This document shows, piece after piece, positions 1-8,630 of a DNA stretch of 64,000 bases. Positions within the stretch are counted from its first letter, which is position 1; every line of letters starts with the position of its first letter. Position numbers and translations under genes: made by a program. A model generated the notes under the pieces. The model had not been told where the DNA came from. It searched no databases and saw nothing but the letters and a program-made list of their open reading frames with translations. The stretch covers positions 29,304 through 93,303 of the forward strand of contig JAEYNP010000052.1 in assembly GCA_023412495.1 (NCBI GenBank). Direction: 5' to 3'. Source of the stretch: Pseudomonadota bacterium (GTDB lineage Bacteria; Desulfobacterota; Desulfobulbia; Desulfobulbales; Desulfocapsaceae).

Positions 1-143
1 AGACCATCGTCGGCACACCCCATAAGACGGCCATCGACATGCTGGACAGCGCCATCCTCGCCATCAGGGCGGAGTGGGAGCTTCTCCAGCAGAAGACCGC
101 GGCGGCGATCAACACCTTCGCCGAGGATGGGGATGCATTATAG
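1..143 (+). CDS. C-terminal end of an unidentified protein (5' truncated)
   Basis: An open frame enters from the left edge (codons in phase with position 3) and ends at TAG 141-143, giving about 46 residues. The tail is rich in Ala and acidic residues and looks helical (a stretch reading AILAIRAEWELLQQKTAAAI). No start is inside the window and no family can be named from so short a piece. It is convergent with the minus-strand SDR gene that ends at 184, with about 40 bases between the two stops. Confidence 0.55.
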   Translation, partial: TIVGTPHKTAIDMLDSAILAIRAEWELLQQKTAAAINTFAEDGDAL

Positions 144-183
144 AATCTTCCCCTTTTGGACCATTTCGACTCCACCAAGAGTG

Positions 184-957
184 TCACCAGGAGATCGGCT
201 GGTGCTCGCGGAAGAAGCCGCCGGTGGGGCCGTCGTCCGGCAGGGTCGCCAGCCAGACCGGTGTTTCCGCGGCCTCTTCGGGAAGGATGGGCGCACGGGG
301 GCCGCCCAGGTCGGTTCGCACCCAGCCGGGGCAGACGGAGTTGACCAGGATGTTGCTGCCGCGCAGTTCCTGGGCGAGCAGGGCGGTGATGCCGTTCAGC
401 ATGACTTTCGACAGCCGGTAGGCCGGCGACAGCAGTTCCCGGTACATCGATGCCGGGTTGGCGATCTCCGCCAGGGACCCCAGGGTGCTGGAGAGGTTGA
501 CGATCCGGCCGTAGTTGTGCCGGCGCATGAGCGGCACGCAGGCCTGGCTGAGAAGCAGCGGGCCGAAGGTGTTGATTTCGAGCGTTTTCTGCAGCAGGCC
601 GAGGGACAGCTCGAGGATGCCGGTTTCCGTGTCGATCATGATTCCGGCGTTGTTGACCAAAACGTCCAGGCGGCCGAAGAGATCGTCGATCCTGCCGACG
701 GCGGCGACAATCGAGGTGGGGTTGCCCACGTCGAGGAGGGTGAAGTGGGCGTCGAGGCCGTGGTCGGTCAACCGTTTCTGGGCCTCCATGCCGCTTTTCT
801 CCTCTCGCGCGCCGATGACGACGGTAAGGCCCACGCGGGCCAGCCGGGTGGCGATGGCCAGGCCGATGCCTCTGTTGGCGCCGGTTACCAGGGCCACGCG
901 CTTGTTTCTTGCCGGCATGCTCCCCTCATCCACATCTATTTCGACTACCGGTGTCAT
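184..957 (-). CDS. SDR-family NAD(P)-dependent oxidoreductase
   Basis: This is a classical short-chain dehydrogenase/reductase of 257 residues, probably cytosolic, that oxidises or reduces a carbonyl or alcohol substrate that cannot be named. The Rossmann nucleotide motif TGANRGIG is near residues 25-32, NNAG near 102-105, the catalytic Ser near 156 and YRLSK (Tyr180, Lys184) follows. The chosen ATG has a good AAGGAG site seven bases upstream. A second ATG at 918 (MPARNK) also has an AGGGGAG site, so the true N-terminus may be 13 residues shorter. It lies 11 bases after the TIGR01777-type gene on the same strand, so the two probably form an operon. Confidence 0.85.
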   Translation of the reverse strand: MTPVVEIDVDEGSMPARNKRVALVTGANRGIGLAIATRLARVGLTVVIGAREEKSGMEAQKRLTDHGLDAHFTLLDVGNPTSIVAAVGRIDDLFGRLDVLVNNAGIMIDTETGILELSLGLLQKTLEINTFGPLLLSQACVPLMRRHNYGRIVNLSSTLGSLAEIANPASMYRELLSPAYRLSKVMLNGITALLAQELRGSNILVNSVCPGWVRTDLGGPRAPILPEEAAETPVWLATLPDDGPTGGFFREHQPISW

Positions 958-968
958 AAGCTTCTCCT

Positions 969-1880
969 TCAGCCGCCCAGGATAATCTCATCCAGGGCGC
1001 TGTCGATTTCGCCGTAGCTGAACAAAAACCCTGCCTTTTGCAGCACCGCCGGCTGGACCCGCTGACTGCACACGAGGGCCCGGCCGAAGTCACCCAGTAC
1101 ATTTTTCATCACGAATTCGGGCACCGGCAGCATTGCCGGCCGTTTCAGTCTGCGTGCCAGCCGCTCGGTCAAGTCCCGGTTGCGGACCGGGTGCGGTGCG
1201 CACCAGTTGACGGGTCCTGCAATCTCCGGATGGTCGAGGACGAAGAGATAGGCATCGATCAGGTCGTCCAGGTGAATCCAGGGAAACCACTGGCGGCCGG
1301 TGCCCAGGCGTCCGCCGAGGCAGAGCTTGAAGGCGGGTATCATGTTGGCCATGGCGCCGCCGCTGCCGGCCAGCACGATGCCGAACCGGGTCAGCACCAC
1401 GCGGACCCCGGCCGATTGCGCCTTCCGGGCCTCGCGTTCCCAGTCGACACTCAGCCTGGCGAGAAAATCGTCGCCGGGAGGCTCGGTCTCGGCGAGAACA
1501 TCTTCGCCCCGATCGCCGTAGTAGCCGACTGCGGAGGTGCTGAAGAAGACGGTTTTGCCTGAGGAATTGGCCAGGGCTTCGGCGATATTGCGGGTGGTTT
1601 GGATGCGGCTGTCATAGATCTGCCGTTTGGCCTGCTCCGTCCAAACGGTGAAGATCGATTTGCCGGCCAGATTGATGACGATCTCATGATCGGCCAAGCT
1701 TTTTTGCCAGTCCCCCGGTACGGTGGTGTCCCCCCGCAGGTAACTGAACCCGGGGTGGTCGATCTTTTCCCGCGGATGAGCTGTTCGACCGACGGCGGTT
1801 ACCCGGTGGCCGAGGGCCAGAAGTGTCGATGAGAGATGGCGGCCGACAAATCCCAGTCCGCCCGTGATGAAGATATCCAT
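969..1880 (-). CDS. TIGR01777-family epimerase-like oxidoreductase
   Basis: This 303-residue protein is an atypical/extended SDR resembling E. coli YfcH and plant SulA-like proteins. The N-terminal nucleotide-binding motif ITGGLGFVGRHL sits at residues 5-16. The family-typical STSAVGYYGDRG segment (with the active-site Tyr) lies near residue 113, and PWIHLDDLIDAYLF near 198. The C-terminal DUF1731-type segment contains RPAMLPVPEFVMKNVLGDFG. The biochemical substrate of this family is not established. Its stop is 11 bases before the start of the next SDR gene, so the two reductases are probably cotranscribed. Identification of the family is firm; the role is unknown. Confidence 0.88.
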   Translation of the reverse strand: MDIFITGGLGFVGRHLSSTLLALGHRVTAVGRTAHPREKIDHPGFSYLRGDTTVPGDWQKSLADHEIVINLAGKSIFTVWTEQAKRQIYDSRIQTTRNIAEALANSSGKTVFFSTSAVGYYGDRGEDVLAETEPPGDDFLARLSVDWEREARKAQSAGVRVVLTRFGIVLAGSGGAMANMIPAFKLCLGGRLGTGRQWFPWIHLDDLIDAYLFVLDHPEIAGPVNWCAPHPVRNRDLTERLARRLKRPAMLPVPEFVMKNVLGDFGRALVCSQRVQPAVLQKAGFLFSYGEIDSALDEIILGG

Positions 1881-2002
1881 GCCGTCTCCTTGATAAGTAC
1901 CTTGCAGACCGTTCCATTCCGCGTATTGTTCAGGGGCGGGTGAACGTTACCTCTTTAATATGGTAATCCCGTGCAATAATTCAACTCTGCGCTTATCGAT
2001 TC

Positions 2003-2932
2003 CTACCAGGCCAGATGAGCGAGCGTCAGGGCCAGGAGCAGACAGGGGTAATAGCTCGCCCGATTAAACAGTGCGGAGGCGTCCGCCCTCGCCCAAGTCT
2101 TGAACAGGCGCATGGCCGGGAGAATGAGCAGGTAGGCTCCGGCGAGGAGAACCATCGCGTAGAGGAGCGGGGGCATCTTGAGCGGCGCAGTCCAGAACAG
2201 TACGCCACTCAGCATGACGCTCGCACCGAGGGTCGCAATCACGATGCAGCTGGCCGCCTGAGGTCCCAGGGTCGCCGGCGTGGTTTTTGCTTTGAGAGAT
2301 ATATCTTCCTGCAGGTCATGCCAGTCGGCCGGAACGTTCTGCCCGCCGATTTCCCAGAGAAAAAGCCAGGAAAAGAGCAGCAGTAATTGATAAATGTCCG
2401 GGGCCGCATCGACCGCAAAGATGGCCGCCAGGCCTCCGAGGGTCTTGACGATGCCGCTCACCAGGGTCCGCAGGGGACTGATCTGGAACATCCGGCAGTA
2501 GAGAACTTCCAGAAGACAGCCGGAAATCAGTATCAGAGCGCAGACCGGGTTGAGCAGCCAGGCGCTCGCCAGGGAAACGGCCATCCAGCCACCTGCCCAG
2601 ACGACCGCCTCCGGCATGGATAAAAAACCGTGGGCCAGGGGGTGGCGGATGAAGGCGCCGTCGAGATAACCGGAATCATGGAAAGCGTCCGCCTGGGCGA
2701 TCTTCTTGCGGTCGTTGTCGTAGTCGACGATATCGTTGAGGGCGTAGACCGCCGTATAACCGGCAAAGGCGGCGAGCATGCCCAGGACCAGGATCCGCTG
2801 GTCCGGCGCATGGCCCAGCCACAGCAGGGCCGCCAGCAGGGGGGTGCACATGTCCAGCAGTCCGTGAGGGGTCCTGGACAGCGCGAGAAACAGCTTGATT
2901 CTGTTCACTCCTTGCACTTCGGCGAGATTCAT
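2003..2932 (-). CDS. UbiA-superfamily membrane prenyltransferase
   Basis: This 309-residue polytopic protein transfers a prenyl or other polyprenyl-type group to an acceptor in the inner membrane. The two Asp-rich Mg-pyrophosphate motifs of the superfamily are visible: NDIVDYDNDRKK around residue 66 and DWHDLQED around residue 203, between hydrophobic helices. The ATG is preceded by GGAGG with good spacing. It is monocistronic on the minus strand. EboC of ebo clusters is also a UbiA homologue, and EboD/EboE-type genes lie 3 kb away. The opposite strand and the intervening genes make that link uncertain. It is not convincingly a heme O synthase or a chlorophyll synthase. Confidence 0.85.
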   Translation of the reverse strand: MNLAEVQGVNRIKLFLALSRTPHGLLDMCTPLLAALLWLGHAPDQRILVLGMLAAFAGYTAVYALNDIVDYDNDRKKIAQADAFHDSGYLDGAFIRHPLAHGFLSMPEAVVWAGGWMAVSLASAWLLNPVCALILISGCLLEVLYCRMFQISPLRTLVSGIVKTLGGLAAIFAVDAAPDIYQLLLLFSWLFLWEIGGQNVPADWHDLQEDISLKAKTTPATLGPQAASCIVIATLGASVMLSGVLFWTAPLKMPPLLYAMVLLAGAYLLILPAMRLFKTWARADASALFNRASYYPCLLLALTLAHLAW

Positions 2933-3425
2933 AGTGACCTCCGGTTGACCATAATTTCCTGCGGCTCCGGCAACACCCTTCAGGGAGCAGGGTAATCATT
3001 CGCCGGAGAATATCCATTCCTGCGGAACAAGATTCGTTCCGATTGGACGGGACCGCAGAGCGGTGGACGCAAGAGAGTTCCCCGGCCGGCGGTGGTGGGG
3101 CCGGGAGAAGGGAATTCCTTTTCGATTTGAAGGGGTATTTAAAAGCAAGAATTGTGCCATATTTCCGGAGACTTGAGATGGGAAGACGAGGGCCGGAGGC
3201 GGGAAGAGGCGGGGTTTACCGGAAAAACTTGTTGGCATGGTTATTGTAACCCTCACTTTTTAACCCATTGAGAAGGGTTTACAGACTGAATTCAACAGTA
3301 AGCCGTTGTACACAACAAAGTAATACATCATGTGGCGGTAACGGCACAAGGGGCCGAAATGAAATGGACTAGTTTGATCCAGCTATTTGTGAAGGCCCCT
3401 TAACTTCAAAATTGGAGGACGTATT
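2933..3425. other. Intergenic region upstream of dodecin and ubiA-like gene
   Basis: About 490 bases lie between divergently transcribed genes, so promoters for both should be here. The stretch from 3260 to 3400 is more AT-rich than its neighbours. I see no confident -35/-10 pair and no RNA gene. Open frames in the region (for example 3043-3249 plus) have no recognisable protein features. Confidence 0.4.
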
Positions 3426-3632
3426 ATGGGATCAATAGCAAAGATAATCGAACTGAGTGCGGACTCGGAAAAAAGCTTTGATGATGCCCTGCAGGAAGGA
3501 ATCATACGAGCCAATGAGTCGCTTCGGAATGTCCGGGGGGTATGGATCAAGGATCATGAGGTCATTGTCGAGCAGGGAAGACCCAAGGTATACCGGCTTC
3601 ATCTCAAGGTCACCTTTCAGGTTGAGAGATAA
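3426..3632 (+). CDS. Dodecin family flavin-binding protein
   Basis: This 68-residue protein has the size and pattern of dodecins, small beta-alpha-beta-beta proteins that assemble into dodecamers and store or buffer flavins such as riboflavin, FMN or FAD in the cytosol. The conserved segment with the stacking Trp (VRGVWIKDHEV, Trp40) and the C-terminal strand YRLHLKVTFQV match the family. The start ATG at 3426 has a GGAGG site 7-11 bases upstream. It stands alone, with about 190 bases before the next gene. Flavin binding is inferred from the family. Confidence 0.9.
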   Translation: MGSIAKIIELSADSEKSFDDALQEGIIRANESLRNVRGVWIKDHEVIVEQGRPKVYRLHLKVTFQVER

Positions 3633-3822
3633 TGCCCATGAAGAAAGACCCTTAACCAACCTGCCCGGCCCCACGGCAAGAGGTGAGCCGACTTTGGTGA
3701 CGAACCCCAGGCAGATTGTTTTTGCCTTCACCCCGTTTCTCTGCCGATTTCCTCTTGCGCGGTTTGCCGGCAGGTTTCACCGGTCCTGCCGGGCGGGACC
3801 TCAATAAAGCACATTGGTCACT

Positions 3823-4977
3823 ATGGAAAAAATTGGAAAACCGGAGATTGAAACTCTCATCCAGGTTCAGCAATGGCCGGCTATATCCATCTACATGCCG
3901 GTCAGTAGGATCGGGGATCCGCAGGATTCGCTCCGCTATAAGAACTTTGTCACGCAGATGGAAGCAAGACTGATCCACCAGGGCATGCGGTCCACGGAGG
4001 CCCGCAATCTGCTCGAGTCGGAACTGTATCTTGCCAAGGACGCCAGCTATTGGAAACATCTCGGGGCGGATGGGCTGGCGGTATTTCTCTCCCCCGAAGC
4101 CCTCTTCCGTCATCCGCTGCCGAATCCGGTGAGTGAACGGATGCTGGTGGGCCGGCGTTTTCACGTCCGCCCTCTTTTGCCGCTTCTGAAGGTTTGCAGG
4201 CACATGCTTCTCGGCCTCAGCCGAAAGCAGTTGCAGCTCTTCGAGGGCGATCGCTATCGGTTCAGGGAGATCGAGTTGCCGGAAGGGACGCCGACCAGCA
4301 TGGACGCGGCCCTGAAATACGAGCGGGAGCGTTCGCTGCAGTATCACTCCAAGACTGCTTCCGCCAGCGCCGTCGGCGGCAGAAGAGCCGCAATGTTCCA
4401 TGGACACGGTGCGGGGGTCGACGACCTGGAGGAAAACCTTGGACGGTACTACCAGATCGTGGACCGATGCCTCTTCCCCGTGCTGGAAGACCCCGATTGC
4501 CCGTTCCTGCTCGCCGGAACCGAAGAGCAGCATGCCATCTACCGGCGCGTCACCCGAAGCCGCACCATCCTGCCCAGGGGGATAGCGGGCAATGTGAGTG
4601 AGTTTTCCAACGATGACCTCAGAGCCAAGGCGTGGGAGATCGCGGAAGAATACCACTCTCGGGAGGTCCGGGAGGTCTTGGACGATTATCGGGACAACCA
4701 GGGCGGCGCCAGAGTGGTGGAGGATCTGCCGTCGGTGCTGACTGCCGCCCATGACGGTCGGGTTGAAACTCTTTTCGTGGCGGAAAATGAAATGGTCTTC
4801 GGCCTGTTCGATGCCGACCGGCGGGAGGTGACCGTAAAAGAACAAGAATACGGCAAGGTGATCGAGCTGCTCGACGAGGCCGTTTTCTGGACCTTGCTGC
4901 AAAAAGGCGCGGTCTACGTTCGCAAGCGCAGCGAAATGCCGGTGGACACGGCCATCTGTGCCCGCCTGCGGTATTGA
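3823..4977 (+). CDS. baeRF3-like protein (bacterial archaeo-eukaryotic release factor superfamily)
   Basis: This is a roughly 384-residue soluble protein whose pattern matches the bacterial eRF1-like (baeRF) families. It opens with a segment reading ISIYMPVSRIGDPQDSLRYKN, has a middle FHVRPLLPLL...LGLSRKQLQLFEGDRY segment typical of baeRF proteins, and a C-terminal VETLFVAENEMVFGLFD segment. Family members are thought to act at ribosomes, by analogy to eRF1/Pelota, but function is experimentally open. The start is taken as ATG 3823; an in-frame TTG at 3814 is possible, and neither has a strong Shine-Dalgarno. It lies 15 bases upstream of the DUF502 gene and is probably cotranscribed with it. 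Confidence 0.75.
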   Translation: MEKIGKPEIETLIQVQQWPAISIYMPVSRIGDPQDSLRYKNFVTQMEARLIHQGMRSTEARNLLESELYLAKDASYWKHLGADGLAVFLSPEALFRHPLPNPVSERMLVGRRFHVRPLLPLLKVCRHMLLGLSRKQLQLFEGDRYRFREIELPEGTPTSMDAALKYERERSLQYHSKTASASAVGGRRAAMFHGHGAGVDDLEENLGRYYQIVDRCLFPVLEDPDCPFLLAGTEEQHAIYRRVTRSRTILPRGIAGNVSEFSNDDLRAKAWEIAEEYHSREVREVLDDYRDNQGGARVVEDLPSVLTAAHDGRVETLFVAENEMVFGLFDADRREVTVKEQEYGKVIELLDEAVFWTLLQKGAVYVRKRSEMPVDTAICARLRY

Positions 4978-4992
4978 GAACGAGAAAACGCC

Positions 4993-5667
4993 ATGCGTTA
5001 CCTCGCCAACATATTCCTGAAGGGGCTTGGCGCCGCTCTGCCCATCGCCCTGACCTTCTACCTGATCTTCTGGCTCGGCAGTCTGCTCGAGAGATCCCTG
5101 CGGCCGGCCATCGAGCTGGCCCTGTCGAAGGAGGGTTATATACCCGGCATGGGCTTTCTCGCCGGGCTGGTGCTGATATTTCTCTTCGGTCTGATGATCG
5201 AGGCCTGGGTGGTCCGCCGTACCCTCCAGATGGCTGAAAATTTCATCATCCGGATTCCGCTGATCAAAACGATCTATGGCGGATTGCGGGATTTTATGGA
5301 CTATTTTTCCAAGATGCAGAAGAGCAAAGAGATGAAGAAGGTGGTATCCGTTTCCATCGGCGGCACGCAACTGATCGGGTTTCTTACTGCCGAGACCGAC
5401 GAGAACCTGCCGGGAGAGAGTTCCCTGCAGGGCCTGGTTTCGGTGTACCTGCCGATGAGCTACCAGATCGGTGGTTTTACCGTTTATGTGCCCAGGGATG
5501 CCATTTCCCCCATCGACCTGCCCGTGGAAGATGCCATGCGGCTGGTGCTGACGGCCGGCCTGTCCTCGAGTACGACCCTCACCGGGAAAGAGCAGATCGA
5601 TGACCGGGCAGTACCGCAGAAAGCGAAATCGCTATCGACATCGGAATCAAACCTTGGATCGAGGTGA
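4993..5667 (+). CDS. DUF502 family membrane protein
   Basis: This 224-residue protein has two N-terminal transmembrane segments (about residues 8-30 and 50-72). A conserved soluble domain follows, containing RIPLIKTIYGGLRDFMDYF and VSVYLPMSYQIGGFTVYVPRD, the signature region of DUF502 proteins. Function is unknown; the family is widespread in bacteria and in plant LCV-like membrane proteins. The gene follows the baeRF-like gene by 15 bases. The final 25 residues are low in conservation and run into intergenic repeat-like sequence, so the natural C-terminus may have been extended. Confidence 0.85.
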   Translation: MRYLANIFLKGLGAALPIALTFYLIFWLGSLLERSLRPAIELALSKEGYIPGMGFLAGLVLIFLFGLMIEAWVVRRTLQMAENFIIRIPLIKTIYGGLRDFMDYFSKMQKSKEMKKVVSVSIGGTQLIGFLTAETDENLPGESSLQGLVSVYLPMSYQIGGFTVYVPRDAISPIDLPVEDAMRLVLTAGLSSSTTLTGKEQIDDRAVPQKAKSLSTSESNLGSR

Positions 5668-6038
5668 AGAGGCTCGATTTTCGATAGCGATCCGATCTCG
5701 ATTTCGGTTCATCCGTCAATGACGATGATCCCTTCAACGAATTCCAGGTACTACTCATGAAATTAATCGGATGGATTATATCCATTGTTTCACACGGAGA
5801 GGGTGCCTGGCACAATAATTGCTCGTGATTTTGCTGTTTGAGATTCGGCTGCAGTGGTATTATAACTTGTGATACTTTCTGGAAAGTCTGTTGCACGGGT
5901 GAAAATACAACGAAAACTTGTGGCGTCTTGCAGGGAAAACGAATTCAGCAATTTGGTGGAGAATGAGAATCGATCATCGCCTTTTTTTGACGAGGAGGTC
6001 GTCCTTCGTCTTGCCGGCCGACCGTGCGGGAGGTTGCC
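5668..6038. other. Intergenic region with degenerate ATCG-type repeat
   Basis: About 370 bases separate the DUF502 gene from the EboD-like gene. The first 60 bases carry loosely repeated hexamer-like units (CGATAGCGATCCGATCTCGA near 5680-5715) of the kind seen at four other intergenic sites in this window. The remainder is more AT-rich and should hold the promoter of the ebo-like operon. I cannot assign convincing -35/-10 boxes. Confidence 0.4.
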
Positions 6039-7250
6039 ATGCGCAAGCTTGAGCAGCAGTTCAGCATCCGGCACTCCTTTCCGGTGTACTTTTCAAGAAA
6101 TGTGCTGCGGGTGGAGGATCCCCTGCTGGCCGAGGTGCTTCTGCGTGGGGGTAAAAAAATCCATAAGGTCCTCTGCTTTGCGGATTCCGGCGTCCTGGCC
6201 GGCTATCCCACCCTCGGCCGCCGGCTCGAGGAATACGCCAAGGCGCACGGGGAGATCATGGAGCTGTGCGGACCGGTGATCCCTGTCTCCGGCGGGGAGA
6301 AATGCAAATCGGAGCAGGGAGTGGTCGAGAACATCCTGAGGCTCATCCAGGAGCACCGTCTCTGCAGGCATTCCTTCGTGCTGGCCATCGGAGGCGGAGC
6401 GGTTCTCGATGCCGTCGGCTATGCCACGGCGGTCGCCCACCGGGGGCTGCGGCTGATCCGCATGCCCACCACGGTCCTTGGCCAGAACGATGTGGGGGTC
6501 GGGGTCAAGAACGGCATCAACGCCTTCGGCCGTAAAAACTTCGTCGGCACCTTTGCCCCGCCGTTCGCCGTGATCAACGACTTCGACTTCCTCGACAACC
6601 TGCCGCCCCAGGAATTGCGGGCCGGCATGGCAGAAGCGGTGAAGGTGGCCCTGATCATGGACCGGCGGTTCTTCGACTCCCTCTTCAACCAGCGGTCGGA
6701 GCTCGCCTCCTTCCAGAGGCAGCCGATGGAGGAGATGATCATCGGTTGCGCCGGCCTGCACATGCAGCACATCGGCACGGGTGGAGACCCCTTCGAGACG
6801 GGTTCTGCCCGGCCATTGGATTTCGGTCACTGGTCGGCCCACAAGCTCGAGGAGATCACCGGGGGAATGGTCGGTCACGGCGAGGCGGTGGCCATCGGCA
6901 TTGCCCTCGACAGCCTGTACTCCCGCCATCTCGGCATGATCACGGAGGAGGAACACGATCGGATCATGGCGCTGCTCACCGACCTGGGGCTGCCCGTCTT
7001 CCACCCGGCCCTGACCGCGCTCGATATCGGCGGGGCCTTGAGCGAGTTCCGCGAGCATCTGGGTGGGGAGCCGGCGATAACGCTCTTGACCGGGATCGGC
7101 GGGAAAAAGGAGGTGGACCGGATAGATACGGCCTTGATGGAGCGCTGCATCGACGAACTTCGGCAACTCGCGGGAGTGAAAAATCTCTCTCCCGTACCGG
7201 AGGATAGGGAAGCGACCGGACCTGGCGCTCTCTACGGTGAAGTCAATTGA
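6039..7250 (+). CDS. EboD-like 3-dehydroquinate synthase family protein
   Basis: This 403-residue protein has the dehydroquinate synthase/sugar-phosphate cyclase fold. The NAD-binding GGGAVLDAVGYATAV motif is near residue 112, followed by RMPTTVLGQNDVGVGVKNGIN. The lysine-bearing GMAEAVKVALIMD and metal-ligand histidines in FGHWSAHKLE and VGHGEAVAIG are also present. The end overlaps the EboE-like gene (TGATG), which is the order found in ebo (edb) operons, so EboD is a better guess than aroB. In those operons the proteins help export or traffic a metabolite (for example scytonemin precursors in cyanobacteria); the reaction is not known. The start at 6039 is set by GGGAGG upstream. Confidence 0.8.
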   Translation: MRKLEQQFSIRHSFPVYFSRNVLRVEDPLLAEVLLRGGKKIHKVLCFADSGVLAGYPTLGRRLEEYAKAHGEIMELCGPVIPVSGGEKCKSEQGVVENILRLIQEHRLCRHSFVLAIGGGAVLDAVGYATAVAHRGLRLIRMPTTVLGQNDVGVGVKNGINAFGRKNFVGTFAPPFAVINDFDFLDNLPPQELRAGMAEAVKVALIMDRRFFDSLFNQRSELASFQRQPMEEMIIGCAGLHMQHIGTGGDPFETGSARPLDFGHWSAHKLEEITGGMVGHGEAVAIGIALDSLYSRHLGMITEEEHDRIMALLTDLGLPVFHPALTALDIGGALSEFREHLGGEPAITLLTGIGGKKEVDRIDTALMERCIDELRQLAGVKNLSPVPEDREATGPGALYGEVN

Positions 7251-8494
7251 TGCGGACTATGGATACCCACAGCAGGCGCGAGAGGGATGTCGTCGGCAAC
7301 GGAACGGGTGCCGGGAAGCCGAACTGCGTATCGTCGCTCACCTACTGCACCAACATCCATCCGGGGGAGAGCTGGCGGGAGATCTTCCGAGCGATCCGCG
7401 AGCATGCGCCGGCGGTGAAGGCGAAGGTGTCGCCGGACCGTCCCTTTCCCATCGGTCTGCGGTTATCCGGCGGGGCCGTCCGGGAAATGGGTCCGGCCGA
7501 TGCCGCAGATTTTCGGAGCTGGTGCCGGGAAGGGGGGTTCTATGTCGCCACCATCAACGGCTTCCCTTACGGCACCTTCCATCACCGGCCCATCAAGCAG
7601 GGGGTGTACCTGCCGGACTGGCGGTTCGCCGAGCGTCTCGACTATACGAGAAAACTGGCGGACCTCCTGGCCCTGTGGCTGCCGGAGGCAATGACCGGCT
7701 CCATCTCGTCGGTGCCGGTCGGCTTCCGCTCCGCCATCGCCCCGGAAGACTTTCCCCGGGTGCGCAGGCATCTGCTCCTGGCCCTCGAACACCTGGAGCG
7801 GCTGGCCCGCCGGACAGGCCGGAAAATCGTGCTCGCCCTCGAACCGGAACCCGGCTGCGTCGCCGAGACAACGCAGGATGTGGTCGACCTTTTCGCCCGT
7901 CTCGATCTGCCCGCGTCGCTGCGGCCGTTTCTCGCGGTCTGCTACGACTGCTGCCATCAGGCCCTGCAGTTCGAGGACCCGGCGGCCTCCCTGCAGCTGC
8001 TTGCCGACCACGACATCGCCATAGGCCATGTCCAGGTCTCGTCGGCTCTGCGCCTCACCGACTCGCGGATCGGTCTGCTCGGCCGCTTTCGGGAACCGTG
8101 CTATCTGCACCAGACGGTGGGCAGGAAGAAGAGCGGCACGCTGCTGCGTTACGAAGATCTCGATCTCGCCATCGCAGCGGCTCCCGAGGAGGTCGAGGAG
8201 TGGCGCGTCCATTTTCACGTCCCGGTATTTCTCGAAAGGGCGGGGGAGTGCGCCACCACCCGATCCTTTTTGGAGAAGATCCTGCCGCTTCTGGCCGAAA
8301 ATGGAGCAAAGCTCGAAGTGGAAACCTATACCTGGTCCATCCTCCCCCCCGAACTGCAGTGCGGCACGGTTACCGAATGCCTGGTCAGGGAGATCGAGTG
8401 GGTGGCCGCAAACCTAGTGTCATGTCAAGTATCAGATGTTGCAAAATCGCTCAGCAATTTTGGTTTGCTGCGAGGCACGACTGAGGGCGCATAG
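7250..8494 (+). CDS. EboE-like TIM-barrel protein, 3' end supplied by a MITE
   Basis: This 414-residue frame matches metabolite-traffic protein EboE, a xylose-isomerase-like TIM barrel. The N-terminus carries SSLTYCTNIHPGESW, and downstream are VLALEPEPGC and VCYDCCHQALQFED, consistent with metal-binding barrel strands. It begins on the TGATG overlap with the EboD-like gene, so the two are translationally coupled. The native sequence seems to end near EIEWVAANL. The last roughly 26 codons lie inside the palindromic element starting at 8416, so insertion replaced the original C-terminus. How much was lost is unclear, because family members end shortly after this point. No EboA, EboB or EboF gene is in the window. 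Confidence 0.8.
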   Translation: MRTMDTHSRRERDVVGNGTGAGKPNCVSSLTYCTNIHPGESWREIFRAIREHAPAVKAKVSPDRPFPIGLRLSGGAVREMGPADAADFRSWCREGGFYVATINGFPYGTFHHRPIKQGVYLPDWRFAERLDYTRKLADLLALWLPEAMTGSISSVPVGFRSAIAPEDFPRVRRHLLLALEHLERLARRTGRKIVLALEPEPGCVAETTQDVVDLFARLDLPASLRPFLAVCYDCCHQALQFEDPAASLQLLADHDIAIGHVQVSSALRLTDSRIGLLGRFREPCYLHQTVGRKKSGTLLRYEDLDLAIAAAPEEVEEWRVHFHVPVFLERAGECATTRSFLEKILPLLAENGAKLEVETYTWSILPPELQCGTVTECLVREIEWVAANLVSCQVSDVAKSLSNFGLLRGTTEGA

Positions 8495-8605
8495 CAGCGC
8501 TATGAAACCGAAGGAGTAACGAAGTCAGCAAGCCAAAAGGGCAGGTAAGCGGAGCGTAGCGGAGACTCCGAGCGAGATGCAACATCTGAGGGTTGACATG
8601 GCACT
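8416..8605. mobile_element. MITE-like palindromic element with 28-bp terminal inverted repeats
   Basis: A 190-bp element starts AGTGTCATGTCAA and ends with the inverted counterpart TTGACATGGCACT. The two ends match for about 28 positions, with mismatches at one base and a four-base block. The inner part is palindromic too: GGTTTGCTG pairs with CAGCAAGCC, and CATAGCAGCGCTATG forms the tip. It encodes no transposase, so it would need an enzyme in trans. The target duplication is not clear. It lies between two genes of one direction, contributes the stop of the EboE-like frame and sits just upstream of the UbiE-like start. Confidence 0.75.
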
Positions 8606-8630
8606 TAACCGGAGAAATGGAAAAAAATAC

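Noticed and set aside
127..1017. Long plus-strand open frame antisense to the first SDR gene
   Set aside because: It mirrors the SDR genes in high-G+C sequence, lacks any domain pattern, and the minus-strand proteins show clear motifs.
2003..2932. Assigning this UbiA gene as eboC
   Set aside because: It is on the other strand, 3 kb from the EboD gene, and sequence similarity to EboC could not be tested; kept as UbiA superfamily.
3652..5370. 572-codon minus-strand frame opposite the baeRF and DUF502 genes
   Set aside because: The composition is the antisense of real coding sequence; His/Gln/Gly-rich text without conserved motifs.
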